Source: DATGHS01 sp035307785
GTDB lineage: Bacteria; Planctomycetota; Planctomycetia; Gemmatales; Gemmataceae
Reading direction: 5' to 3'
Length of the DNA stretch: 30,011 bases
Assembly (NCBI GenBank): GCA_035307785.1
Contig: DATGHS010000043.1
Coordinates: 1-30,011, forward strand
How positions within the stretch are numbered: the first letter of the stretch is position 1; the number at the start of each line of letters is the position of its first letter. A program made the translations under genes and the position numbers. Shown here piece by piece: positions 23,170 through 29,285 of the stretch. Under the pieces are notes generated by a model, which made no database searches, had not been told where the DNA came from, and saw only the letters and a list, made by a program, of their open reading frames with translations.

Positions 23170-24477
23170 GTGAGCCGATTTTTACTGTGTTGCCTTGTCC
23201 CGCTCAGTTTGTCGTCGAGCGTCTGGGCCCAGCAGGCCACTGATTCGGAAACGCTGATCCGCCTCAATGTGCAGCCCATGCCGGCCCCCAAGCCGGCGTT
23301 GCGTTACCTGCTCCTGCCCGAACTTCGGGAGATGCAGCCCGGTAATCCAATTCCCAATTTCCTGAAGTGCGTGTTGGAGGCAGAGGCTTCAGCCGATCCG
23401 AACAACATCGGCAAAAATGCGTTGCGGCAGGCCGACCAGGCGGCCCGGCTCGACAAGCCCGACTGGCAAATCCTGCTCAAAGCCAAGACCGACGGCATCG
23501 GTCTTCTGTTGCCCGATCTGCAGAAAATGCGGGAACTGGCGGCAGCGCTCCAGATGCGCTTCCGTGTGGAAGTAAATCAGCGGCGATTCGACGACGCGAT
23601 TGTCACCGCCAAGACCATGTTCGCCATGTCGCGGCACCTCGGCGAGCACCCAACGCTGATCGGCGACCTGGTGGGCATCGCCATCGCCCAAGTCACCATC
23701 GGCCCGTTGGAGGAAATGCTGGAGCAGCCCGGTTGCCCCAATCTCTATTGGGCGCTCACCAACCTGCCGCAGCCCTTCATTTCCCTGGATCAGGGAATGC
23801 AGGGCGAGCGGCTAATGATCCACGCCGAACTTCGCGATCTCGACGATAGCCAGCCGATGACGCCGGAACAATTGAAAAGAATGGCCGATCGTATTGACAG
23901 GCTGATCGAGCGTAGCGGCGAAACACGCGAGCGGCTCAACGAGCGTCGCTTGCAACCGCTCTGGCTGGCCGCCGCCTACAACCACCGTCTTGAAGAGGGA
24001 TTGCCGAAAGAAAAGCTTCTGCAGTTTCCGCTTGATCAGGTGTTATTGCTCGAAGAAAAGCGCGAATTTCAAGTGCGCCGGGACGACCAAATGAAGGTCA
24101 TGACGCTGCCATACTGGGAAATGGCGCGCTTGGTGGATACCTGGTTTATCAACGGCCGAAAGGTGATTGACGAGCCGGCTTTGTTCGACAGCCTGCTTCC
24201 GAACATGATCAGGGTGCGGCAAGCGCAGGGCCGCCTGGAGCAACGCATCGGCATGATGCGGCACATGGAGGCCATTCGCATTTATGCTGCGGAGCATGGC
24301 GGCAAGCTGCCCGAAAAACTCGCGGATATCACCTTGCCGTTGCCGGTCGACCCGTTTACCGGGAAGCCGTTTCGATACCAGCTCGACGGCGAAACGGCCC
24401 ATCTGCGCGGCACACCGCCAAAGGGTCGGGGGGAAGCAGCCTTCAATCTGCACTACGAAATCACGATTCAGAAATGA
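23170..24477 (+). CDS. exported planctomycete protein of unknown function
   Basis: 435 aa from a GTG at 23170, chosen because GGAG lies at 23158-23161 and a Sec signal peptide begins at once (SRFLLCCLVPLSLSSSVWA-QQ). A TTG frame start at 23101 is unlikely. The body is mostly alpha-helical (QMRFRVEVNQRRFDDAIVTAKTMF.. with a mid-length hydrophobic LIGDLVGIAIAQVTIG helix). The C-terminal part, MRHMEAIRIYAAEHGGKLPE...PVDPFTGKPFRYQL, resembles the pseudopilin-like end seen in many planctomycete proteins, where an oligomer or surface role is suspected. No enzyme motif is recognised. Confidence 0.8.
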   Translation: MSRFLLCCLVPLSLSSSVWAQQATDSETLIRLNVQPMPAPKPALRYLLLPELREMQPGNPIPNFLKCVLEAEASADPNNIGKNALRQADQAARLDKPDWQILLKAKTDGIGLLLPDLQKMRELAAALQMRFRVEVNQRRFDDAIVTAKTMFAMSRHLGEHPTLIGDLVGIAIAQVTIGPLEEMLEQPGCPNLYWALTNLPQPFISLDQGMQGERLMIHAELRDLDDSQPMTPEQLKRMADRIDRLIERSGETRERLNERRLQPLWLAAAYNHRLEEGLPKEKLLQFPLDQVLLLEEKREFQVRRDDQMKVMTLPYWEMARLVDTWFINGRKVIDEPALFDSLLPNMIRVRQAQGRLEQRIGMMRHMEAIRIYAAEHGGKLPEKLADITLPLPVDPFTGKPFRYQLDGETAHLRGTPPKGRGEAAFNLHYEITIQK

Positions 24478-24600
24478 GAGGCGCTCATTCTGGTTCGCAG
24501 GCTTTGGCCATTCTGGGACATCCGAGGTTTCTTCGGCTACTAAGTCTCAGATGCCGCCGACCTGGCTGGGCGCACCACCGGTCCACGTTCTTGCCCTGAT

Positions 24601-24774
24601 CTAATCCGACGGACCAAAGCCATTCTGGACGGTGATGCTGGGACGGGCGCAGACCAGATTCGGGTCGACCGGGGCCGGCGGGTGTTGCTCGGAACACTTC
24701 ACGCAGTACTTAGTATTCGGCAATAGCTCAAGACGTTCCTTCGGTATTTCAGCACCGCAATCAATGCATTTCAT
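24601..24774 (-). CDS. small DksA/TraR-type C4 zinc-finger protein
   Basis: 57 aa from the ATG at 24774; a longer in-frame start (24822) is possible but family members start at MKCIDCG. It has C-x2-C...C-x2-C (CIDCGAEIPKERLELLPNTKYCVKC), the zinc finger of DksA/TraR-like proteins, followed by a short Pro-rich tail. Full DksA acts on RNA polymerase, but the coiled-coil part is absent here, so that function cannot be assumed. It stands alone between the 23170 gene (convergent) and the four-helix-bundle gene. Confidence 0.7.
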   Translation of the reverse strand: MKCIDCGAEIPKERLELLPNTKYCVKCSEQHPPAPVDPNLVCARPSITVQNGFGPSD

Positions 24775-24959
24775 CGCTTGTTCTCGGTTAACGAGCCAAC
24801 CGGGGCCGGTGACCTGCACCACACCAAGCCGCCTTGGTGAGCATAGTTATTTTATTCGATTTTTGCTACGCACGCTATGGGCTCGGGGAATGCGTCGGCA
24901 ATCCGAGGAACTCGTCCATTTGTTTCAGCACGGAGAATCGCGCTTTCGCTCCGTTGGGA

Positions 24960-25541
24960 TCACCGCCGCGGCTTGCGCGGTGCTGAAGCATGTTTATCTC
25001 GATGCGCCAGGCGAGCGCGGGTCATTCGTTCGCGCAGACCGCCTTCTTCGACAAAGGCTTTTTCCAGGTGCCGAATTTGGCGGTCCAATAAATAGCTCGC
25101 GACGCGAATCAGGCCGATGATCCCATTGGCGCAGATAGCCGGATCGGGGTTCTCGATACCTTTTCGAAAAGCTACATAAGTGGCGCCGGGCACGCGGTTT
25201 AATTGCCGCAAGCGCTTGGTGTAAGGGTGGTCTTTGGTCCATTCTGCGAGGCCACGGTTGCGCAGGAAATCGCGGTAGTCGGTGAGGAGTTCTTCCAAGC
25301 TGGCGCGGGCCACATTGGTCAGCTTGATTTCCGATTCCTTGGAGGTGGCCGAAGCCATGCTGCCCTCCACGATGTTTTGCTTGCCGGAGCGGGCCGCTTG
25401 AATCATCTGGTCGTACGTGCGGTCGCGTTTGTCGAGAAAACGGGCGCAGAAATAGACGGTGGCGTCGTAGACGATTTGGGCCTTTTGGTAGGAGAGCAGT
25501 TTTTCATAGCCGCCATGCGCGGGGATGAAGCCTTCGGGCAT
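24960..25541 (-). CDS. four-helix-bundle protein with suffix domain (23S rRNA IVS-like)
   Basis: 193 aa from the ATG at 25541, chosen because GGAG lies just upstream and family members start with a short lead into YEKLLSYQKAQIVYDATVYFCARF. Further motifs are DRTYDQMIQAARSGKQNIVEG (family core), ARASLEELLTDYRDFLR, and a suffix region NGIIGLIRVASYLLDRQIRHLEKAFVEEGG. This is the family first seen in 23S rRNA intervening sequences, plus the C-terminal suffix. Members are thought to bind nucleic acid and are often scattered as single copies. Just upstream is a degenerate inverted repeat of GGAC-rich sequence (25556-25627), and directly behind that a truncated DUF433 gene, suggesting a mobile unit. 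Confidence 0.85.
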   Translation of the reverse strand: MPEGFIPAHGGYEKLLSYQKAQIVYDATVYFCARFLDKRDRTYDQMIQAARSGKQNIVEGSMASATSKESEIKLTNVARASLEELLTDYRDFLRNRGLAEWTKDHPYTKRLRQLNRVPGATYVAFRKGIENPDPAICANGIIGLIRVASYLLDRQIRHLEKAFVEEGGLRERMTRARLAHRDKHASAPRKPRR

Positions 25542-25555
25542 GGCGGAGTCTCCAG

Positions 25556-25627
25556 AAAGGGACGGAAAGGACCAAAAGGACGCCAAGGACAGTTCCATTT
25601 ACGTCATTTTTGTCGTTGTTGTCCTTT
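25556..25627. repeat. imperfect inverted repeat before the four-helix-bundle gene
   Basis: AAAGGGACGGAAAGGACC... (25556-25582) is roughly complementary to CGTCATTTTTGTCGTTGTTG... ending in TCCTTT (25602-25627). The arms are about 26 nt with several mismatches and a 19-nt centre. The GGAC-rich repeats look like the structure that closes an intervening-sequence type element. Confidence 0.5.
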
Positions 25628-25638
25628 GTGCAGTTAGT

Positions 25639-25758
25639 GCCTTCCGCAACGAGTTCCAGGACAGCGCTCACCATTATTCGCGTGCCGCGAAAAGTCAGCT
25701 TGCCGTGGCAGATCTTGGGGGCGGCAACAATGTAGCGTCCGAATCGTTTTGCTTTCAT
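25639..25758 (-). pseudogene. truncated DUF433 antitoxin-like gene
   Basis: Reading from the ATG at 25758, the first 40 residues (MKAKRFGRYIVAAPKICHGK, then LTFRGTRIMVSAVLELVAEG) match the start of DUF433 proteins, the antitoxin partners of PIN-like/DUF5615 toxins. The expected helical second half is missing: from 25638 on, the frame runs into repeat sequence (TNCTKDNNDKND...) and stops at 25504 inside the four-helix-bundle gene start. No matching toxin gene is seen. Interpreted as a gene cut by insertion or deletion at the repeat boundary. Confidence 0.75.
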
Positions 25759-25978
25759 GGGCCGACGTCTCCGGTGTGTTGAAATGATTGTAACCCGGCG
25801 GCTGGCGGCAAACAATGCAATAGAAGAGTGGATGAAGGTCTGCCGGGGCCGGTCTTGAAAAGAAATGGTGCCTAAGCAACTGCATCCAGGATGAAAATCA
25901 ATTGACTCGGCGGCTCATGAATGCATGTCCGATTGTCGGGCTCTTGCTCCGCTGCGCACCGTGCGCGGCTGTCATCAA

Positions 25979-26007
25979 TTGCATCGCAACCGTCGTGGTG
26001 ATACATT
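25979..26007 (+). promoter_or_regulatory. possible promoter of the AbrB-Doc pair
   Basis: TTGCAT (25979-25984) and TACATT (26002-26007) with 17-bp spacing, 33 nt before the GTG start. Both hexamers are only partial matches to the sigma-70 consensus. The rest of 25759-26040 shows only a small GCGCAC-C-GTGCGC palindrome (25954-25966) and no gene. Confidence 0.3.
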
Positions 26008-26040
26008 GGAAATACGGCCAATTTTTCTCGGAGAATCCTC

Positions 26041-26268
26041 GTGATCAAGAAACTTACCAAGCACGGCAACAGTTGGGCATTGGTTATCGACAAACCTGTC
26101 CTTGATTTGCTCCAAATTGAGCCCGAGACGCCGTTGGAAATCAAGACGGACGGGCAGACTCTTATCATTTCCCCTGCCGTTGCGTCTAATCGTAAGGTCA
26201 AATTCAAAGCTGCTCTCGAAAAAACCAACCGCCGCTATGGTCGAACGCTGAGAAAACTAGCGGAATGA
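26041..26268 (+). CDS. AbrB/MazE-family antitoxin
   Basis: 75 aa from a GTG at 26041; GGAGA about 7 nt upstream supports it. The sequence KKLTKHGNSWALVIDKPVLDLLQI followed by PLEIKTDGQTLIISP is a SpoVT/AbrB swapped-hairpin DNA-binding domain. The basic C-terminal part (KFKAALEKTNRRYGRTLRKL) is the likely toxin-binding tail. It ends 4 nt before the Doc toxin gene, forming a standard antitoxin-first module that should be autoregulated. Confidence 0.9.
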   Translation: MIKKLTKHGNSWALVIDKPVLDLLQIEPETPLEIKTDGQTLIISPAVASNRKVKFKAALEKTNRRYGRTLRKLAE

Positions 26269-26272
26269 TTGG

Positions 26273-26656
26273 ATGTCGCCGATTTTTCTAACCGTCGACG
26301 AAGTAATCGAAATTCACCAGGACCAGATCGACCGGTACGGCGGTTCTCCCGGCTTACGCGACGCAATCTTACTGGACTCTGCGCTGGCCCAACCGGCTGC
26401 AACATTCAGCGGACAGTATCTTCATGCCGACCTTTTTGAAATGGCAGCGGCTTATCTCTACCATATCGTTCTGAATCATCCGTTTATTGATGGCAACAAG
26501 CGCGTCGGCACTGTCGCAGCGTTTGTGTTCCTGGAAATGAATGATGTTGAGATAATTGTCCCCGAGGAAGAGCTCGAAGCCCTTGTACTGCAAGTCGCCC
26601 AAGGGCAATGTGAGAAAGCGGCGGTTGCGACTTTCTTCCGTCAATATCGACTTTGA
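26273..26656 (+). CDS. doc: Doc (death-on-curing) family Fic-fold toxin
   Basis: 127 aa, 4 nt after the AbrB-type antitoxin. The Fic motif is HPFIDGNKRVG (residues 65-75) with the invariant His. The N-terminal FLTVDEVIEIHQDQIDRYGG is the usual Doc start, and GLRDAILLDSALAQP is the conserved second motif. Phage P1 Doc phosphorylates EF-Tu; relatives with the NKR form of the motif are expected to act likewise, rather than AMPylate. Pairing with an AbrB/MazE-like antitoxin instead of Phd is a known variant. The pair is more AT-rich than its surroundings. Confidence 0.92.
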   Translation: MSPIFLTVDEVIEIHQDQIDRYGGSPGLRDAILLDSALAQPAATFSGQYLHADLFEMAAAYLYHIVLNHPFIDGNKRVGTVAAFVFLEMNDVEIIVPEEELEALVLQVAQGQCEKAAVATFFRQYRL

Positions 26657-26670
26657 CCGGCAATTCAACG

Positions 26671-26706
26671 AAATGCTACAGCCGACCTCATATTGATGTA
26701 GCATTT
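26671..26706 (+). repeat. 10-bp inverted repeat after doc
   Basis: AAATGCTACA (26671-26680) and TGTAGCATTT (26697-26706) pair perfectly across 16 nt. It begins 14 nt after the doc stop and may end the transcript. It overlaps the larger palindrome at 26702-26776. Confidence 0.6.
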
Positions 26707-26776
26707 CTGGTGGCGGAATTCGCAAGAATTCCAATTTCGTCCAAGCGGAATTCTTGCGAATTCCGCTACAGAAATG
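26702..26776. repeat. long palindrome (GCGGAATTCGCAAGAATTCC family)
   Basis: Perfect 20-nt arms at 26713-26732 and 26747-26766 with a 14-nt centre; the outer flanks (CATTTCTG at 26702 and CAGAAATG ending at 26776) also pair, apart from a 1-nt slip. It lies between doc and the convergent RepA-like gene. Confidence 0.85.
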
Positions 26777-26794
26777 TGAAATTCGCTCTAATTC

Positions 26795-27916
26795 CTACCG
26801 CCCCCGTCGCTCCTTCAACACTTTCTCCCGGCGCTTCTCCTCCTTGCCTTGCTCCACAATGCGATTCACGAGCTCCATCTCTTCCTCCTCGGTCATTTCC
26901 GCTACGCGCCCCAGCGGCTCCAAGGGCGGAAGATCGGGAAAGAAGTATTGCTCCCGGCTGCGGAGCCAGTAGCGGAACGGCTTGTGCGGGCGGCCTTCGC
27001 CGTCGTGCTGGAGACGGCCCTCGCTGACCGCTTGCTCCAGCCATTTCCACAAGCTTACCCGGTGGGGCTTCTCGCGCATTTCCGGCCAGTGGTCCAGGAT
27101 ATCGCTGCGCGTGTATTTCCGGTCGGCGTCGTTCAAGACCCATTCGATCACCGACCAGCCGTCGGTCAGGTCTTCGGCCGCGGGGTCGAGCGCGTGGTAA
27201 TCGGTGTGCTCCTCGTTCAGTTCGATCAGGCGTTCGCCGACGACGCCGTCGAGCCGGCCCCTGCACCGCAGCCAGCGCCGATTCGGGTGCTGCAATTCGT
27301 TCGGTGAACCGTCCATCTGGATCAAGACGTCCACGATACTGCTGATCGCGCCCGAGCCGCGCGCCTCGAGCGTTCCACCCTTCGGCGGATGATGCAATAA
27401 CAGCACGGCATGCCCGGCCCCTGCAAGCTGACGCAACGGTGCCAGTGAGTCGATAATTGTGCCTGCGTTGTTCTCGTCAAAGCCTGGCAACACCATCGCC
27501 AACGGATCAATGACGATTAAAGTCGGCTTACCCGCCACAAGGCCGCTCAAGTGCTGCACCATGGCGAACCACTCGTCGCGGCTCGGCTTGCCGATGAAGG
27601 GCCGGCACACCCAGCGGACCTCGGAACCAAATGGCGTCTTGCGGCCGCGCTCCAACCAGAGCGCGTGGCTTTCTTCGGAAATAATTAAAGCCGGGCTCGT
27701 GGTGGTTTCCAATCCGGCCAGCGCGCCTCCGGTGCGCAGGCGGGACACGAGCACCGACAAGAGGGTCGTTTTCCCCATTTTCCAGCGGCTGGTAAGAAGG
27801 GTAATTGACCCGAAGGCAATGAATCCTTGCCAGAGCCAGCCCGGCAATTCGTTGCACGAGTTCGCCATTTCTTCGTAAGTGACAGGATAGCGCAATGAAT
27901 TAGTTGAATGTGACAT
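26795..27916 (-). CDS. RepA-like RecA-fold ATPase
   Basis: 373 aa from the ATG at 27916, preceded by a G-run; in-frame extension to 28075 would cover the repeat region and lacks conservation signs. The P-loop region SITLLTSRWKMGKTTLL (37-53) has GKT but the usual first Gly is replaced (SRWKMGKT). Walker B-like LIVIDPL at 133-139, then VLLLHHPPKGGTLEARGSGAI (171-191), as in RepA/DnaB-like hexameric ATPases (AAA_25 type) found on phages, plasmids and integrated elements. The C-terminal third is charged and winged-helix-like (WSVIEWVLNDADRKYTRSDIL). No helicase loader, primase, integrase or phage structural gene is visible nearby. Confidence 0.8.
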   Translation of the reverse strand: MSHSTNSLRYPVTYEEMANSCNELPGWLWQGFIAFGSITLLTSRWKMGKTTLLSVLVSRLRTGGALAGLETTTSPALIISEESHALWLERGRKTPFGSEVRWVCRPFIGKPSRDEWFAMVQHLSGLVAGKPTLIVIDPLAMVLPGFDENNAGTIIDSLAPLRQLAGAGHAVLLLHHPPKGGTLEARGSGAISSIVDVLIQMDGSPNELQHPNRRWLRCRGRLDGVVGERLIELNEEHTDYHALDPAAEDLTDGWSVIEWVLNDADRKYTRSDILDHWPEMREKPHRVSLWKWLEQAVSEGRLQHDGEGRPHKPFRYWLRSREQYFFPDLPPLEPLGRVAEMTEEEEMELVNRIVEQGKEEKRREKVLKERRGR

Positions 27917-27988
27917 GGCTGCCCCCCAAGTTGCAAAAACCACAGCTATTGTGCCGTTTTTGCATGTAGCAGCAAATGTCAGTAGCGA

Positions 27989-28052
27989 TTCGTTGCTTCG
28001 TTGCATTCGTTGCACGGCAGGCGCGGACCCACCCCCTGAAACCTGCAACGAA
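27989..28052. repeat. iteron-like TTCGTTGC repeats upstream of the RepA-like gene
   Basis: TTCGTTGC occurs at 27989-27996, 27997-28004 and 28006-28013, and its reverse complement GCAACGAA at 28045-28052. They lie 73-136 nt upstream of the RepA-like start. The remaining 27917-28129 sequence shows no gene. Confidence 0.6.
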
Positions 28053-28129
28053 TTGGGGCGAATAACCTGACTCAATCACCGCGTAAGGTTTTTGAGACCC
28101 GCCCATTGAAGTGCACTGGCGGCGCAAGC

Positions 28130-29194
28130 TCAATCTTGCCTTCGGCCTTTGCCGCGATTGCCGTCGTTATCGAGTCCCAAATCCAAATGTGCCGTCCAGC
28201 CGCCGTTTTCCGCGGCAGGCTTGGGTGCGGGCGGTGGTTCGGCGGGCGGCGGGGCCGGCTTTTCAGCGACTGCGGGCTTGGTCTCGGACGGGGGTTCCAC
28301 TGGCGCGGCCGGTTCCTCGGCATTCACCGGCGTGATCGGGCCCAATGCACGACGTCGCGTCGGTGGCCGCCGCCGCCGGGTCGGGTCTGACGACTTGCTT
28401 CGGCTGCTCGTGGCAATGCCCTCAACTGGCCGCGAGGTCATTTCGGACCCGAAGCGCGTCACCACGTACGTTCGGCTGCGCTTGTCGGTGGCAAGCTCGA
28501 GAAGTCCCTGATCGCGGGCATCTTCCAGCAATTCGCTGAAGGTACGGTAGCCGTGGTACGCTTCGTTGAACGACGGCTTCTTGCGCTTGATCGTGTCTTT
28601 GATCATGCTCGACCAAAGCACCTCCTTGTTTTCGCGCCGCAGAGCCAATAGCGAATCGAGCAACAGCTCGAATGCTTTTTTCTTTGCTTCCGGCAACTGC
28701 GCGTTGAGTTGCGGCATCACGGTCGGCGCACGGCCCAGGTCTTCGTAGTAGATGAACTCATCGCAGTTGTCGCGCAGCAGATCCGAGGTCGAATCCTGCA
28801 TCCCCAGGCCGATTACGCGTTTACCGAGTTCTTTCAGCTTCGAGACGAGCGGAGAAAAATCGCTGTCGCCCGAGACGACCACAAACGTGTCGATGTGTTC
28901 CTTGGAATAGGCCAGGTCCATCGCATCCACGCAGAGGCGGATATCGGCGGAGTTCTTCCCCGTTTGGGCGCGGCGCGGAATTTCGACCAGCTCGATGGCA
29001 GCTTCATGCAGCGGGGCCGTGTAGCTGGCAAACCGGCTCCAATCGGCATAGGCCTTCTTGGCCACGATCTTGCCTTTTTCCACGAGCCGTTCGAGCACGC
29101 GCTCAATTTCGAACCGATCGCGCCGGCCCTGAAAGCCGAGCGCGAGATTCTCGAAGTCGATGAAGATGGCCAGGGAACTGTCGGTTACATCCAT
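28130..29194 (-). CDS. NYN-domain nuclease (LabA-like) with OST-HTH/LOTUS domain
   Basis: 354 aa from the ATG at 29194 (a TTG at 29209 is the only longer choice). The NYN/PIN-like fold is residues 8-150: FIDFENLA with Asp13, KNSADIRLCVDAMDL with Asp84 and Asp90, and VVVSGDSDFSPLV with Asp110/Asp112, the acidic metal-binding set of RNase-like NYN proteins. A LOTUS/OST-HTH domain follows at about 170-250 (KKKAFELLLDSLLAL..., SSMIKDTIKRKKPSFNEAYHGY, YVVTRF), an RNA-binding winged helix. The rest is Arg/Pro/Ala-rich and disordered, ending in a conserved-looking WTAHLDLGLDNDGNRG. Likely an RNA-processing or RNA-decay nuclease; the target is unknown. The neighbouring genes give no further clue. Confidence 0.9.
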   Translation of the reverse strand: MDVTDSSLAIFIDFENLALGFQGRRDRFEIERVLERLVEKGKIVAKKAYADWSRFASYTAPLHEAAIELVEIPRRAQTGKNSADIRLCVDAMDLAYSKEHIDTFVVVSGDSDFSPLVSKLKELGKRVIGLGMQDSTSDLLRDNCDEFIYYEDLGRAPTVMPQLNAQLPEAKKKAFELLLDSLLALRRENKEVLWSSMIKDTIKRKKPSFNEAYHGYRTFSELLEDARDQGLLELATDKRSRTYVVTRFGSEMTSRPVEGIATSSRSKSSDPTRRRRPPTRRRALGPITPVNAEEPAAPVEPPSETKPAVAEKPAPPPAEPPPAPKPAAENGGWTAHLDLGLDNDGNRGKGRRQD

Positions 29195-29216
29195 GATTGG
29201 CGGTCTCAATTTCGGT

Positions 29217-29285
29217 ACGCCCTCGCTTACGCCTCGGGCTTGTTATTTTGGAAACGCCCTCGCTTACGCTTCGGGCTTGTTATTT
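29217..29285. repeat. two 32-nt direct repeats, 37-nt period
   Basis: Units at 29217-29248 and 29254-29285 differ at one position. Each contains CCTCGCTTACG-C-(C/T)-TCGGGCTTGTTATT. The second unit overlaps the stop codon of the minus-strand protease gene. The TCGCTTACG...GGCT core is shared with the palindrome inside ygiQ. Confidence 0.85.

Noticed and set aside
24877..24990. Short minus-strand frame (38 aa, MLQHRASRGGDPNG...) after the four-helix gene
   Set aside because: Looks plausible in places but has no ribosome site and no recognised family; it could be a relic, not enough to call.
25504..25758. DUF433 frame as an intact 84-aa gene
   Set aside because: Only the first 40 residues look like DUF433; the remainder is translated repeat and the next gene's leader, so it was called a pseudogene.
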